Positions 23,301-34,034 of a stretch of 59,207 bases of DNA are shown here, one piece after another (positions within the stretch are counted from its first letter, which is position 1; each line of letters opens with the position of its first letter). The position numbers and the translations under genes were made by a program. A model generated the notes under the pieces. The model was not told where the DNA came from, made no database searches, and saw nothing but the letters and a program-made list of their open reading frames with translations. The stretch is taken from contig QXVZ01008428.1 in the NCBI GenBank assembly GCA_008931825.1, forward strand, positions 1 to 59,207, in the 5' to 3' direction. The DNA is from Phallusia fumigata (lineage: Eukaryota > Chordata > Ascidiacea > Phlebobranchia > Ascidiidae).

Positions 23301-26300
23301 AACTTAACTAAACTTTTTCACAGCAACTTTGTATTTCAGCATCAAAAATTCAAACGTTTTTTTTCATTTAACATTTTTTTTCCAATAAGTTTTTTTGCAA
23401 AACAGAGTTTGGAAAAAGTATGGCGTCGCAATGTTTGTGTGAGGGTTCATCCATGCGCAAATACCCCAGTACAATTTTCCTCATGAAATTTGCTTTTTCT
23501 AGACGACGAATTCACATGCAAGACCGAACAGTTTCAGTGCACTAATATAGTTGGCAAAGTTGTCTACAGCTTTGTTTGCGTTTCGAACTTTGACACGACT
23601 CGGGCATTTGGAAGCAGCAACAAATAGGTTGACACAACAAATTTCACGCCCTATAAAGCACACCACTTTCGCATCATAGCATATGCCTTGAAGCAGATAA
23701 TTAAGTGCCAGACTTAACCGCTGTGAAAAGGTAGGTCGCTACAAATGCCTTTGGTTCGTCGCGTATCTGTATTTTCGAACAGGGCGTGTCCTTGGCTGCT
23801 TCGAGTTTCCGCATGTATTTCCTTGTATCGTTTACTAACCCTAAAAGCCGTTACTCGCTTTTACACAGCGCCTTAATGCATTTGAAAATAGCAAGCCAAG
23901 CCACAGAGCGGTTTAAAACAGATTTTGTGTCCAGGTTTGAAGGGCTCGTCGTGTAGTAATGTTATTTATTTGCTTTCCTTAGTTTTGTTCACAAACAATG
24001 ACATTATGTAAAAAAACGCTCGAAAGTGTGAGAAGTGGGTATTGTGGCGTGGAGTTTTCGGTTTTTGTATAATTCCACTTATCAGTTGGCATTGATCTTT
24101 TTAAAGAGTTACAATTTCGGTTCAGAATTGGCATTGTATGCAATTGGTGGTGCATTTCTCTGCAATTCGATACTGTACGAGCCGGTCGCTGTCGGTAGAT
24201 AGCATTTATTGCAATTTGTTGAACCCCGAACGCTCGCTGATTCTAAATAAAGGGGGAAATTTGTATCCAACGAATGGCCAACAATTCCATTGAGGCACAC
24301 CACTTGTAGCATTAAAACTGACAAATTAAACTGTACAATGCAAAAGTCACATCATAAATATACTGGCTCATATAGTTATTTATGATAAGGATCATAAACA
24401 GAGCCGTGCTTAGTGTAAATATACTGGCCCGTGTTGTCCAAGTTCATAGTATTTTAAAAAGCCGCAGAAATTAACAATAAACTGTCATCTACAACGACAG
24501 CGAAAAGTTGAGAGGCCCTTTCTGTGCTTAAAGTAAATTAAGCAGTTTGTAACATAACGCATAAGTTCCGCTTTTAGCTAAGAAGCCCACAAATATTGAG
24601 CATAAGCGAGCTAATCGGGCTGCGAACACCAAACGCCACGCAACTTTACAGTCACAATGGCCCAGGCGACAAATGTCAATCGGCCGACGCGACAAGGACA
24701 AGAGCACACTTACCGAAATCGGATTGCGATTGTACTAATCGGATTATGCCGCTCCGCTATCGACAGCAATGCCGGTACTTAGTAAATATTTTGACGTTCC
24801 GCTTTGGGGATTACAAGCTTGGATTTTGAGTCACGCGCCTTGCTCACTTCTTGGTCGCCTTCGCTGCCCGTGGACCAGATTGCAGGTGTTAAATTGCACT
24901 TGAGTGTTCTACAAGGCTGCGCCATGGAGCCCGCCGGCGTTTTTTAAATTTGTGACTGTCCATCGCACTCCGCTTGGCGAAAAAATTATCGTCTTGGCAA
25001 TGTTTCAAAGTGACTGTGGCAAGGCGAAACGATTTAAAAGAGTCTTTTAAAAATTCTTAAGCTTTATGCAAAATTATCACACAGCACTGACATCCACATA
25101 ATATAATATCCGATTTTAAACATTTACCAGCTTTTAAATTGTAACCAAGTTTCCACATTTCACTGAAAAAACGGAAATCGTAGTTGGTCACGTTGTCTGT
25201 TAGCGGGCCAGAAAAGGTTTAAAACCACTCTCAGTTTAACTGTGATTAAGTGTGCCATTTTTGTTTGTTTGTGAATATTAAAGCTTATACATTGACATCT
25301 ATCACTATCAGTTAATGTTATCCAGCAGATTCAATGCTTGACCATCGTTTTATATCTTGGTTTTGACTGGTAAAAGCAAGGCGCCCTTGTCGCGTTCGAA
25401 ATCGGTCATCAGTCTTACTGACAGGTGCAGGTTCGTGCAAATATTTGTTTTTCGCCAGACGCCAAGATAATTATTCCGATTGCCCACACAGTAGTCTGAC
25501 CCTTCGCACCTTGTATCGGCCCCAGCAAAAGCAAACAATTGAGTTTTTGCACGCAAAATTAAAATTCAGTTTTGTTTCGAAATTTTGTTAAAATTTGGCA
25601 TTCAGTTTGTCACTTTTTGTTGTAAGATCTGTCGTACAGTTTATGCTTAAGTTAAATAGCGACATGTGTAACCAGATTTTTCGCTATATGTGCTGTAGTG
25701 TATACTCTTTTATACTTTAGTGCCCATTTTCCCCTTTTGTATTTTGAATTTTAGGGTTTTGACCTTTTGTGCTGTTAGTCTTTGTGAGGGCAATAAATGA
25801 AATCCCACATAGAAAAGTACACAAACACGCATTAGGGACTCGAAGGCAAACTGGTTACAAATGGTTCAATGCAACATGGCAAATTTAGTTGCCTAAAACA
25901 ATAAACAAACATTGCAGTTTGTTGGTCGCAACATCTCTCTGGATTCGATTAGGGATTAAAAACGAAGCCTCTAGTATATATTTGTCATGTACAGATATAA
26001 AACCTCAACGCAGCGTTTTACGCTACTACCACAAATCGAAAATTCCATGCTTCCAGTTATGTCTGCGCAGATTCCGCTGCAGAAATGTTTATTGTCCGCT
26101 CGTGTCCTGAAGTCGTGCATTTTCGTCACAGCTTCTTGGCAAGAAACGCAATAAGACCGGCGGCCATATTGCTTCGACGCGACGCTTACAATACATCACT
26201 GTCTGCGAGACACCTCTTCGCTTATCACGGATATTCGCAAGTTAAACAAAGCGCTTAGATAGGGCACGTGATTGGGGATCGACCACTCTGAGGATGTTTC

Positions 26301-29300
26301 AAAGATCAACAAGTGTCTAGCACAAGCCTGAGGTCAGTGCTAACCATTTATTGCTCTTGGGCGCCTATCACATTTACACACATTACAAGATTGTCGTCTT
26401 TCGGACAAAAACAGGAAATTAGTTTGCCAGAAACATTGAAATTTATGGAGTAGTAGTCACCTAAGTCAGCAGATGTCCAATATTTAAAATCGTTATACAC
26501 TAGTACGCTATATATCAACTACATATTCTTTATAAACTGAAGTTGTTTACATGTCACAATGACACTGCAGGCCTTTGAACCTTTAGGTATTTTATAAATG
26601 TCAGGCATCAAGGAGCGGTTCTTTTAATAGCAATTCTGTCGTTGCCTTGCACTTTCTAACGGCAGACCGGCGTGACCTACAGAATTCATCTTTCACGTCT
26701 GGTTTTTGGCGTCTGTAATTGAACAAGAGGAAATGGGTGTTTAACTGTCGATGTTTGTAAACGCCTCACATCGCCATGGAAAGTTTGCGTCTGCAGAAAA
26801 CCCTGTGCCCCCTTTCGCAACGTTGCAGGAAACATACTTGATTAGCTTAATTCCTAATTAACCAGGTCAAAATGTTTTTCATCTCATCACGTTCAGGAAG
26901 GATGTACTTCGTAGCAAAGTAACTGGAATGTAATGATATGGACTTTGGCGCGTTATTCAGGAGTTTGTAGGGTTTTACCGTTGGGACTCACAGTGTCTAG
27001 TAAACTTTACCCATAAGCTTTAACATCATAAACAAACATTACTTTGCTGAGCTGCGCGATCATGCGAACCTTTGTACACAGCATTGAAATCGAACTCTTG
27101 AGCTGTAATTTATCAAATCCTTCCACTTTCGGTTTGAAATTTTCAAAATCAGTGTGTTGGTGGCCTGGCCTTGACGCTAATTTAAATACCTGTTACCACA
27201 TACTTTGGTCATTTCACAGGCAATTCAAACATGTTTGTGGTTTTGGGTGTTTCTAACTTTCTTTGTGTGTGAAAACTTTGCATTCCCGGTGTGCCTTTAC
27301 GAATTTTGGGACAAACCTCCTAAACAACATGCTTTCTGATTTTTACATTTTTGTGGTGTCTCGTGCAAATGTCGTGACTTTTCAAGCGTCATGACTTTCT
27401 GATGTTGCACGTCACCGTACATTCAGCACGGGTTAGGTGAGTGTAAGATGTGTAAAGATTTGAAGAGAGCCGATTCGCTTGTTCTTGGGCATATTTAAAT
27501 TGGCCAGGCATTTCACGGTTCGCGTCAACCCGCGGCCAGGGCCCACAATGCGGCTCCGTGCAGTTTTGGCCCGTTCACCCTCCAGCGCAAAACGCGTTTT
27601 AGCGTCGGCATTGCCGGGTGCTGAGTGAAACGCACTCGGTTTTGTCGTTTGATTGACAGGCGAGGGTAGCCATGGTGGCAACAAGCTTGAAGGCCGCTTT
27701 GCGCACGCTTGAAAGTTTTCTCTCGGGTGCCGAAGGTCCGATCCCAAGGTGTCCTCGTAAGGCCGTGTCCCTCCACACTTATGACTCACACATTTTGACT
27801 ATGTCAGTTTGTGTATGGAATTGACCTTGTACGAGTAACGAAACCCTGAAACGCCATCAGTCACTTGATCAAATATTGACGTAAACGACGCTCGCCCGAT
27901 TGCACAGTAGCTCTGGGTCGGTAATCGAATAGGGCTGGGTACACAATGTTTCGCACCTAACGATCCTAGCACTGGGAGTCAGGATCAACACACTTATAAC
28001 ACGGGTCCTAGATTAATTATTAAGCGCACGTCGGTTTTTCCTGTTCATTTCGTGTGTCAGCAAGATGGTGTCGATGACTGTAAGGCGAGGCCAAATATGT
28101 GTTTGGGATCCACTGCTTTTCCCATTTGTCCCACGGGCGTGCGTAGCCGTTTTGACACATATGTCGAACCCCACAAGAAGGTGTGTGGAAGTTAAATGCC
28201 TGCAAGGCGCCTATACGCCATCTTCTGTTTTCTGCACCATTGCATGGCAATGATAAACGCTGCGCGTTGTTTCCAGTATTTCCACTCGCGGGTGGCGGTT
28301 TTGTTTGGCATTAGCAGTCTGACAAGCCGTTTTTTCGGTTGAACGCTCGTCTCAAGGCTTTGCCAAGCGCGTCAACAAGGAGCGCTCGGACGTTTTGATC
28401 TTTTGTTGAGCTTGCATCTGCATACGTAAACAACAGCTGAAGATGCAAGCGCAAGGAACTCAAAATACCTCCCGATTTTAAGTCAGCCACAACAAAGCTA
28501 AATTGGCCCGATTGACAAAACAAAAGGAGAATCATTGGGACCCGGCGCTATACGATACCCCGCGGGACCACCGTGGACACTAAGTTAAGAGCAACTACAA
28601 GCTTTTGCGGTCTAGATTGGGTTGCTCTCGACTCTCAGGCCGAGTCGAACCTGAGACGGTGTCCTTGCTGGAGGAATGTGCTCGAAAGTCACAGGAGGGT
28701 GGCCATGCGTGCGGCCACCCGGCATGCACCCAACTTGCAGGGCAAAACAGCTCGATGCATGAAAGGATCTGCTTTTCGTAAACCTGCTGGGTACGTTGCC
28801 TGTGCCAAGATTTCTATCCTCGCACCATGTGTGTAGATACCGCCTTTCCGCTCGAATTTGTAACTGCAATTGTTTGCGGAATGAATAATTGATTCCAACC
28901 TTAACTCAATTATCACTTCTATTTATGCGTGTCAATCTGAAGTCGAATGTAACTTTTATTTTGTTTGTTTATAGCCCCTGGCGCAAAGTTGATGCGTTTA
29001 ATTTTCAAGCGTATAGGTATATACACCAGGTGCTTGCGAATACCTTTGATGTAGCCCGGCCACGACAAACCAACGCGGAGTTGTAACCGGACTTTAAGGC
29101 CCTAGGGCAGTGAGTAAGAAAAAAATGGCGGATGTGGCCAAGATCAATCGACTTGTTTCTAGGAAATCGAGTGTTGATGCGGAAATAAACATTTTTTGTA
29201 GATTGGAAGCCTCGTATGGCTAATGGTTTGCGCCTTTTTTATGACGGTTAGTTGTAAAGCATGAAAATCAAGACTTGGGTAAAGTCAATGCCAATCTTCA

Positions 29301-32300
29301 TAAAGGTTAAGGCTTGTGGCGCAGCAATGTCGTGGTACCGATCCGCACGCGGCCAATTTTCCAGATCAGAAAACGGGACGACTTCGCTGGAACCGAAAAC
29401 CTCGATGCCGACGCGAGGCCCGCGGCCTAAACAACGGAAAATGACAGGGCCCTGAAAACGTCTAGGTGTCGGCACAAAGGTAAACACACCTGACAGTTGC
29501 GAGTCAGGTGATTGATGAGAGGCGAGATGGTTCAAAGGCTGGCCGCAGTTTCAGGCACCGGCCGTACACGCTTTTCCCCGGAGCAGCGGAATACGGCAAA
29601 GCGAACTCCCATAAATAAATGATTGCCATGCAAGCCGCTCGGTGTCCCTTGCAACAGTTGTTATTTTTGTGCGGATTTAGTTGAACATAGCCAATTTGGC
29701 CTGACCGATCGGCGAACTGCGCGCTGGCGGGTCCATTTCTCTAATTAGGACTGCTTGGGCGATTTGCGTTAGAATTCGCAGAAATTAACGGTATTAGCGC
29801 CGGACCACCGCCGGTGCTCAACGCATGTAGGTCGAACTTGCGGTAAAAACATTCGTTTGTGCTGCTTTGTTTTGAAAGTCTGAAAGACGTGTTCTGCTCT
29901 TAAATGCGTTGTTTTTAATACGGCGTTGCGACATAGGTAAACAAACTAGTTTGCATGAGCTTTGAATATGAGATGTGCGTTTCAAAAATTTTTCTTTGTG
30001 CAGGTTTTCAAGAGTTTTTGACATTATAGTTGTGAAAAAATTGTGCATTTTTTAAAAATCAGCACGAACAAAAATTCTATTAAAAGATATTGCAGTAAAA
30101 TTTCTCTTGCTACTGTAAGTGAAGGCATAAAACGGTTTATAAAATCATTTGGTTTACAATTCTACTATGCTTCGTCAAGGAGCGTTACGCCGCAGTGATC
30201 GAGCGTGTCAAATACGCCGCTTAAAAGACAATAAATTCAGGGCCTGTGACAGTGTGAGAAAGCTAGACCGGTCACGGTAGCGACTGCCGTGCTCACAGCA
30301 CCTCTCATACCATACACTACGAATACGTTCATTTTGTCTTGTTTTGTTGGGTGGTTTGCGAGGTCTCGATGCTTACATATCCTGGGATCTGGTTTGTGGT
30401 GATTGTTGCTAAATTGAATTACCCCAAAATTCAAGAGTTTGTAAAATATTGAACATGAAGCGCGAGTTTGGTGATTTAAGTTTATGGTACTTAAGTATAC
30501 TGATTTAAGTAAATATTTGAAAAAGGATAATTGTAATAAATCAATAACCGCACAAACCTAACAAAAAACCCAAGACATGCGTAAAGTTTGTCTTAAAGAA
30601 ACATCAACTGTCACTTACTGTGCCAAACCAACAAGGTATTTGCTCTTTTTCTGGTGCAAATTTCATAAAGTCACAAGCGACGAACTGTGTTCTAAGTACC
30701 AAATATTTTATCGCATTTAGCGCAAGTAGGACTGGAAAATAAGTTGCAACTCTTTGCTACTGTTGTTTTAGTAGGCCATACATTTTTCCCCACTTATGTC
30801 GCCCATGTCTTCAAACCAAGGTGTGGCGTTGTCCACTCTCAGAGGCTACTGTTGACAGGTAAACGAATTTTGTCACTGCGTTGGCACGTTTTGCGTCACG
30901 CGAGAGAGTGGCAATGTATGAGACTACCTAGGTTTGTGAAGTGTTGTTAAACTGACCCTGTTGGACAATTTCGTCACAGTGTGACATCACTTTTCCCTTG
31001 GGGTTGATGGCAACTTATTAGCTATCTATCGCTGTTGAGTTTTGATAAAGTGCAAATTGGGCAACTTTTTTGTAGTGTTTATATTTTTTGAACAGCTGTG
31101 AGTGTTACAATAAATTTGAATGCCTTACTAAGTTACCAATGTACCGCTTTTTCTTTATGTAAAGCGGATTTTAATCCAGTTGTGTTTTCCACCCTTGGTT
31201 TTTCTGACTGTTGGTAAGCGCGTCGTGCTGGGGTCGTTGTTATAAAGCCAACTGGGCATTAATATTTGGTTGCATTCTGCTTTAAAAATAGCCAGTACCA
31301 CGAAAACACTTCCACTTACAAATTTTATTTACAAATAGGTATTTCCGGTTACAATTGCTGTTCATGACTTACGCTGCGTGCTGCTCACACGTGGGCCAGA
31401 TTTGCTTGTGCCTGTGGCCATGATGACTTGTTAATTATGCTAACGAATCCCCCTAAAATTAAGATTTCATCTGCCATACTGGGTGAACTTGTCACGTTAA
31501 CGCTTCTTGTGGACTGTGATTCATTTTTGAAACGATAGAATCTAGATTTAAACCATCACCTAAGTTCGTGTAAACAATACAGTTGTATTTCATGGCGTAG
31601 GTCACGTCGTGTCTTCATAAAGTACTGCATCATGCGCAGAAATGACAACGAAAATACCCACCTAACACAAAGGTTGCCCTCCCACCACACCCAACATTTT
31701 TTTAAACACATGAGCATTTAAAAAAAAACTAGTTTTATCCACTGAAAACATCATCCAATAATAAATTAGTAAACTGGACAATTACATGAATCTATTTAGC
31801 CAATTAAGTGTAGTAAATACATAGATTAGTTAACGATGTTCTGAAGGCCCAAGATCAGTGGCTAGAGGGTAATCAGCTCCTGGCTATATGTGAAACATTA
31901 ATTAAAACCGTTTCAGGCGATTTTACAACCTTTACATGGAAACGATGCAGTGACATTTACAATCTGGGGTGAAACATTTCCCCAGCATGCAGGGCATGTC
32001 GTATTTTGCCCATTTTATCCCTATATCCTGACGTTCGCACGTGTTGTCAAAAAGTTAAAAGTCCCTGCAATATGGTTCGCAGAATGTTGTTCATGAGAAA
32101 GTCGTCTGATTATACGTCACACAACTCATGCCGCCCAGTGTATTCGTCCTATCAACGTTTGGCGTTTTGTGCAAAATGGACGACCTGTTTCTAAATGACT
32201 CAGTCAAGCCTAAACCCAGCCGACACCTAAAGCAAACTGTTAAGGTTGAATTGTCGACCTTGGTCCGTCAAAGACTTAATAATGCGTTAATTCGTGCAGT

Positions 32301-33918
32301 TCGTTTCACAAAATAAGGCACATTTGGCGAGTCGATTCACTTTGATAGGGTTCATGTTTGTCTCGTTCCGAATGACTCAAAGCCATCGGAATGATCGGAA
32401 GTTTTCGCTTGACTTCTTGGGGTTGTGATAAACTTTTAAAAAGGCGGACCCCAATCACCCTTCATTTTGGGCAAAACAGTTGTTCTTATTATTCATAGGC
32501 TTGGTCGTCGGTCTGAGACAAAACTTGGGTTTAATAAAACGGTTGTTGAGGTAACAAACAATTCCTGTAGCCCACTTAATGCATTTCTCACCGCAAACGA
32601 TTTTCCAGGACCCCGTGAAACCATGCCCGAATACACCGTGTATGTGTGTCTGGATATTATTAGTTTCCAAAATTTTTTGACCTCAATTTTAAGAGGAAAA
32701 AATTATTTCACAAACGAAACGTTTATCGTCCAAACACAATTTTGAGCGACAGTAACTTTCATACCGTAAATATTGCTACAACAATCCAGGGCCTGTGTTT
32801 TACAAACATTCTTTCAAAAAAGCACAGCAGTTTTGTTCTTAGTGCTATTTTAGTTTGTGAAAATTGCTGGAGTTTTTTTTTTCATTTATATTGGCAAATA
32901 TAACTTCTGTCATTTTAGGGATTGTAGTAAATCTGTCATTTAAGGGGTTGTCGTACAGTCCATTTTGCAACACTTGGTTTGTGGGTCTACCAAATCGTAC
33001 AAATCCAAATACTAGATAACGTATAACTAAGATTAAGATTTATGAGATTTAAACCAACTTACTTCGACTTTCGGCGTTTTTCTTTCCAAGTTTCTTCTCT
33101 CGCATCCAAGGGAAGTCGCTTCCCAAATCTTCAGCAACTCCGGGGTCTTTTCGGTCCCCGGGGTACTGCATATAGTGCCCTGCTCCCCCGGGAAACATAT
33201 GTGGGGCTGCATGCATGGGGCGTTGACTGTACCCCTGAACGTGGTGATTCATGTAAGTAGGGTTGGTGTAAATATCCTGTTGCGCTTGCTCGTCTGAAGG
33301 ATAGTATTCTGTGTTGCTTGTCTTTGTGTGGGGATAAAGACTTCCCGCTGCTACGGGGTACGAAGCTCCGTATGCGTGACTCTCTTGGGCAGGTGTACAA
33401 TAACTTTGCATGTGACTTCCGTTGTGTCTTGTTAAATTATCGTATTCTGCTTTCTGGCGTTCAATCGCCATTGCATCGTCCATTTCAATTCCGCTATGCA
33501 GCCTTGCAACGCTCTCGTGCTGGTATCCGTGGTCCCGATAATCTTTTAGTATACCGTCGTGCGACCCGCACACGCCGGTCAAACTTACACTGTTCTGCGG
33601 ATAAATGTATCCACTTTTACCGCCGATAGATCTTTGTGTTCCCGATAACGGTGGGCAGACGACCGGCATTGTTCCCCGTGGCAATGTCGGACTGCAGTTA
33701 GCACTTCGTTGGGAGTTGTTGCTGCTGATCGAGTCGGCTAAATGATCTTCACTGAGCGTATTACATTCGTAAGCACATTGCGTTGAATGGTTCGGGGCGG
33801 GTGGCGATGGCTTTGCGTAGACTTTGTCCGTTGAAGAGCTCTCCGGCAGTATGTTGAAGCATTCGGCGAATGTTGGCTCGCTGTTGATGATAAAGCCAGT
33901 TTCGCCCAGCGTCGACAT
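20335..33918 (-). CDS. Hox2: Hox2 homeodomain transcription factor
   Basis: Three in-frame coding exons, 33918..33063, 22934..22787 and 22084..20335 (TGA), give 917 aa. This Antp-class factor patterns the anterior-posterior axis in the nucleus. Paralogy is clear: near the N-terminus [14 protein letters not shown] matches the vertebrate Hox2 GFINSQPSLAECL motif, the PBX-binding hexapeptide is FPWMREKK (269-272 core), and the homeodomain (293-352) has [30 protein letters not shown] and [16 protein letters not shown]. The start at 33918 is the only ATG upstream of the motif and has G at -3. After the homeodomain come a Gln run, a strongly acidic Ser/Asp/Glu tract, and a long Tyr/Ser/Gln-rich tail. 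At more than twice the vertebrate length (about 350-375 aa) it is unusual. A 10.1 kb intron follows the hexapeptide exon, and a 702 bp intron splits the homeobox. Confidence 0.95.
22033..22914 (-). other. Hox2: Hox2 homeobox, interrupted by a 702 bp intron
   Basis: The 60-residue homeodomain is encoded by 22914..22787 and 22084..22033. The intron lies after the second base of the codon for homeodomain Arg43 (AG|A; donor GTAATT, acceptor GTCGCAG). Recognition-helix residues Gln50 and Asn51 are intact. Hox3 has an intron at exactly the same site and phase. Confidence 0.95.
27650..27664 (+). promoter_or_regulatory. PBX-MEIS composite motif TGATTGACAGGCGAG in the Hox2 intron
   Basis: This is identical over 15 bases to the element at 19963-19977 on the other side of the Hox2 coding exons. 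It sits in a GC-rich island about 5.4 kb into the intron. The PBX and MEIS half-sites are directly abutted, the high-affinity arrangement. Function is inferred. Confidence 0.45.
29476..29518 (+). promoter_or_regulatory. Clustered forkhead, MEIS and PBX-HOX motifs in the Hox2 intron
   Basis: In 43 bp the order is AAAGGTAAACACACC (with forkhead-type GTAAACA), TGACAG (MEIS/PREP, 29491-29496) and TGATTGATGA (PBX-HOX, 29509-29518). The pairing of a PBX-HOX site with a nearby MEIS site is the hallmark of Hox auto- and cross-regulatory enhancers of vertebrate group 1 and 2 genes. The same 15-mer AAAGGTAAACACACC lies at 34051-34065 beside the Hox2 promoter. Confidence 0.45.
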
Positions 33919-34026
33919 TGCACACTGATTCACCCGCAGCAGATTGCGTAGCAATGAAGTAGATTTCCGGCAGTGTTCGGGGATGGCAATCACAAAAATA
34001 ACGTGCACGGCGAAGACTAGGGCTCT

Positions 34027-34034
34027 CTATATAA
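34027..34034 (-). promoter_or_regulatory. TATA-like box of the Hox2 promoter
   Basis: On the minus strand TTATATAG lies about 110 bp before the Hox2 ATG, placing a likely start site near 34000 and a short 5' UTR. A forkhead-containing 15-mer (34051-34065) is 17 bp upstream. Further upstream, at 34225-34233, the minus strand reads TCAAGGTCA, an extended nuclear-receptor half-site of the ERR/SF-1 type. All are sequence matches only. Confidence 0.4.

Larger units (their letters stand above)
22935..33062. other. Hox2 first intron, 10.1 kb, candidate enhancer-rich
   Basis: No coding exon is supported in this intron. Most of it is AT-rich, but several GC-richer islands stand out at about 24.58-24.95, 27.4-28.9 and 29.1-29.8 kb, and they hold clusters of TALE/Hox-like motifs. 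Two GGATTA (Otx-type) sites occur at 24741 and 24808. Vertebrate Hoxa2 also keeps PBX-HOX/MEIS-dependent enhancer elements within its transcription unit, so regulatory content is likely by analogy. Confidence 0.55.

Noticed and set aside
27433..27789. 118-codon minus-strand open frame in the Hox2 intron
   Set aside because: It arises from a GC-rich island containing the PBX-MEIS element; no motif or splice partner.
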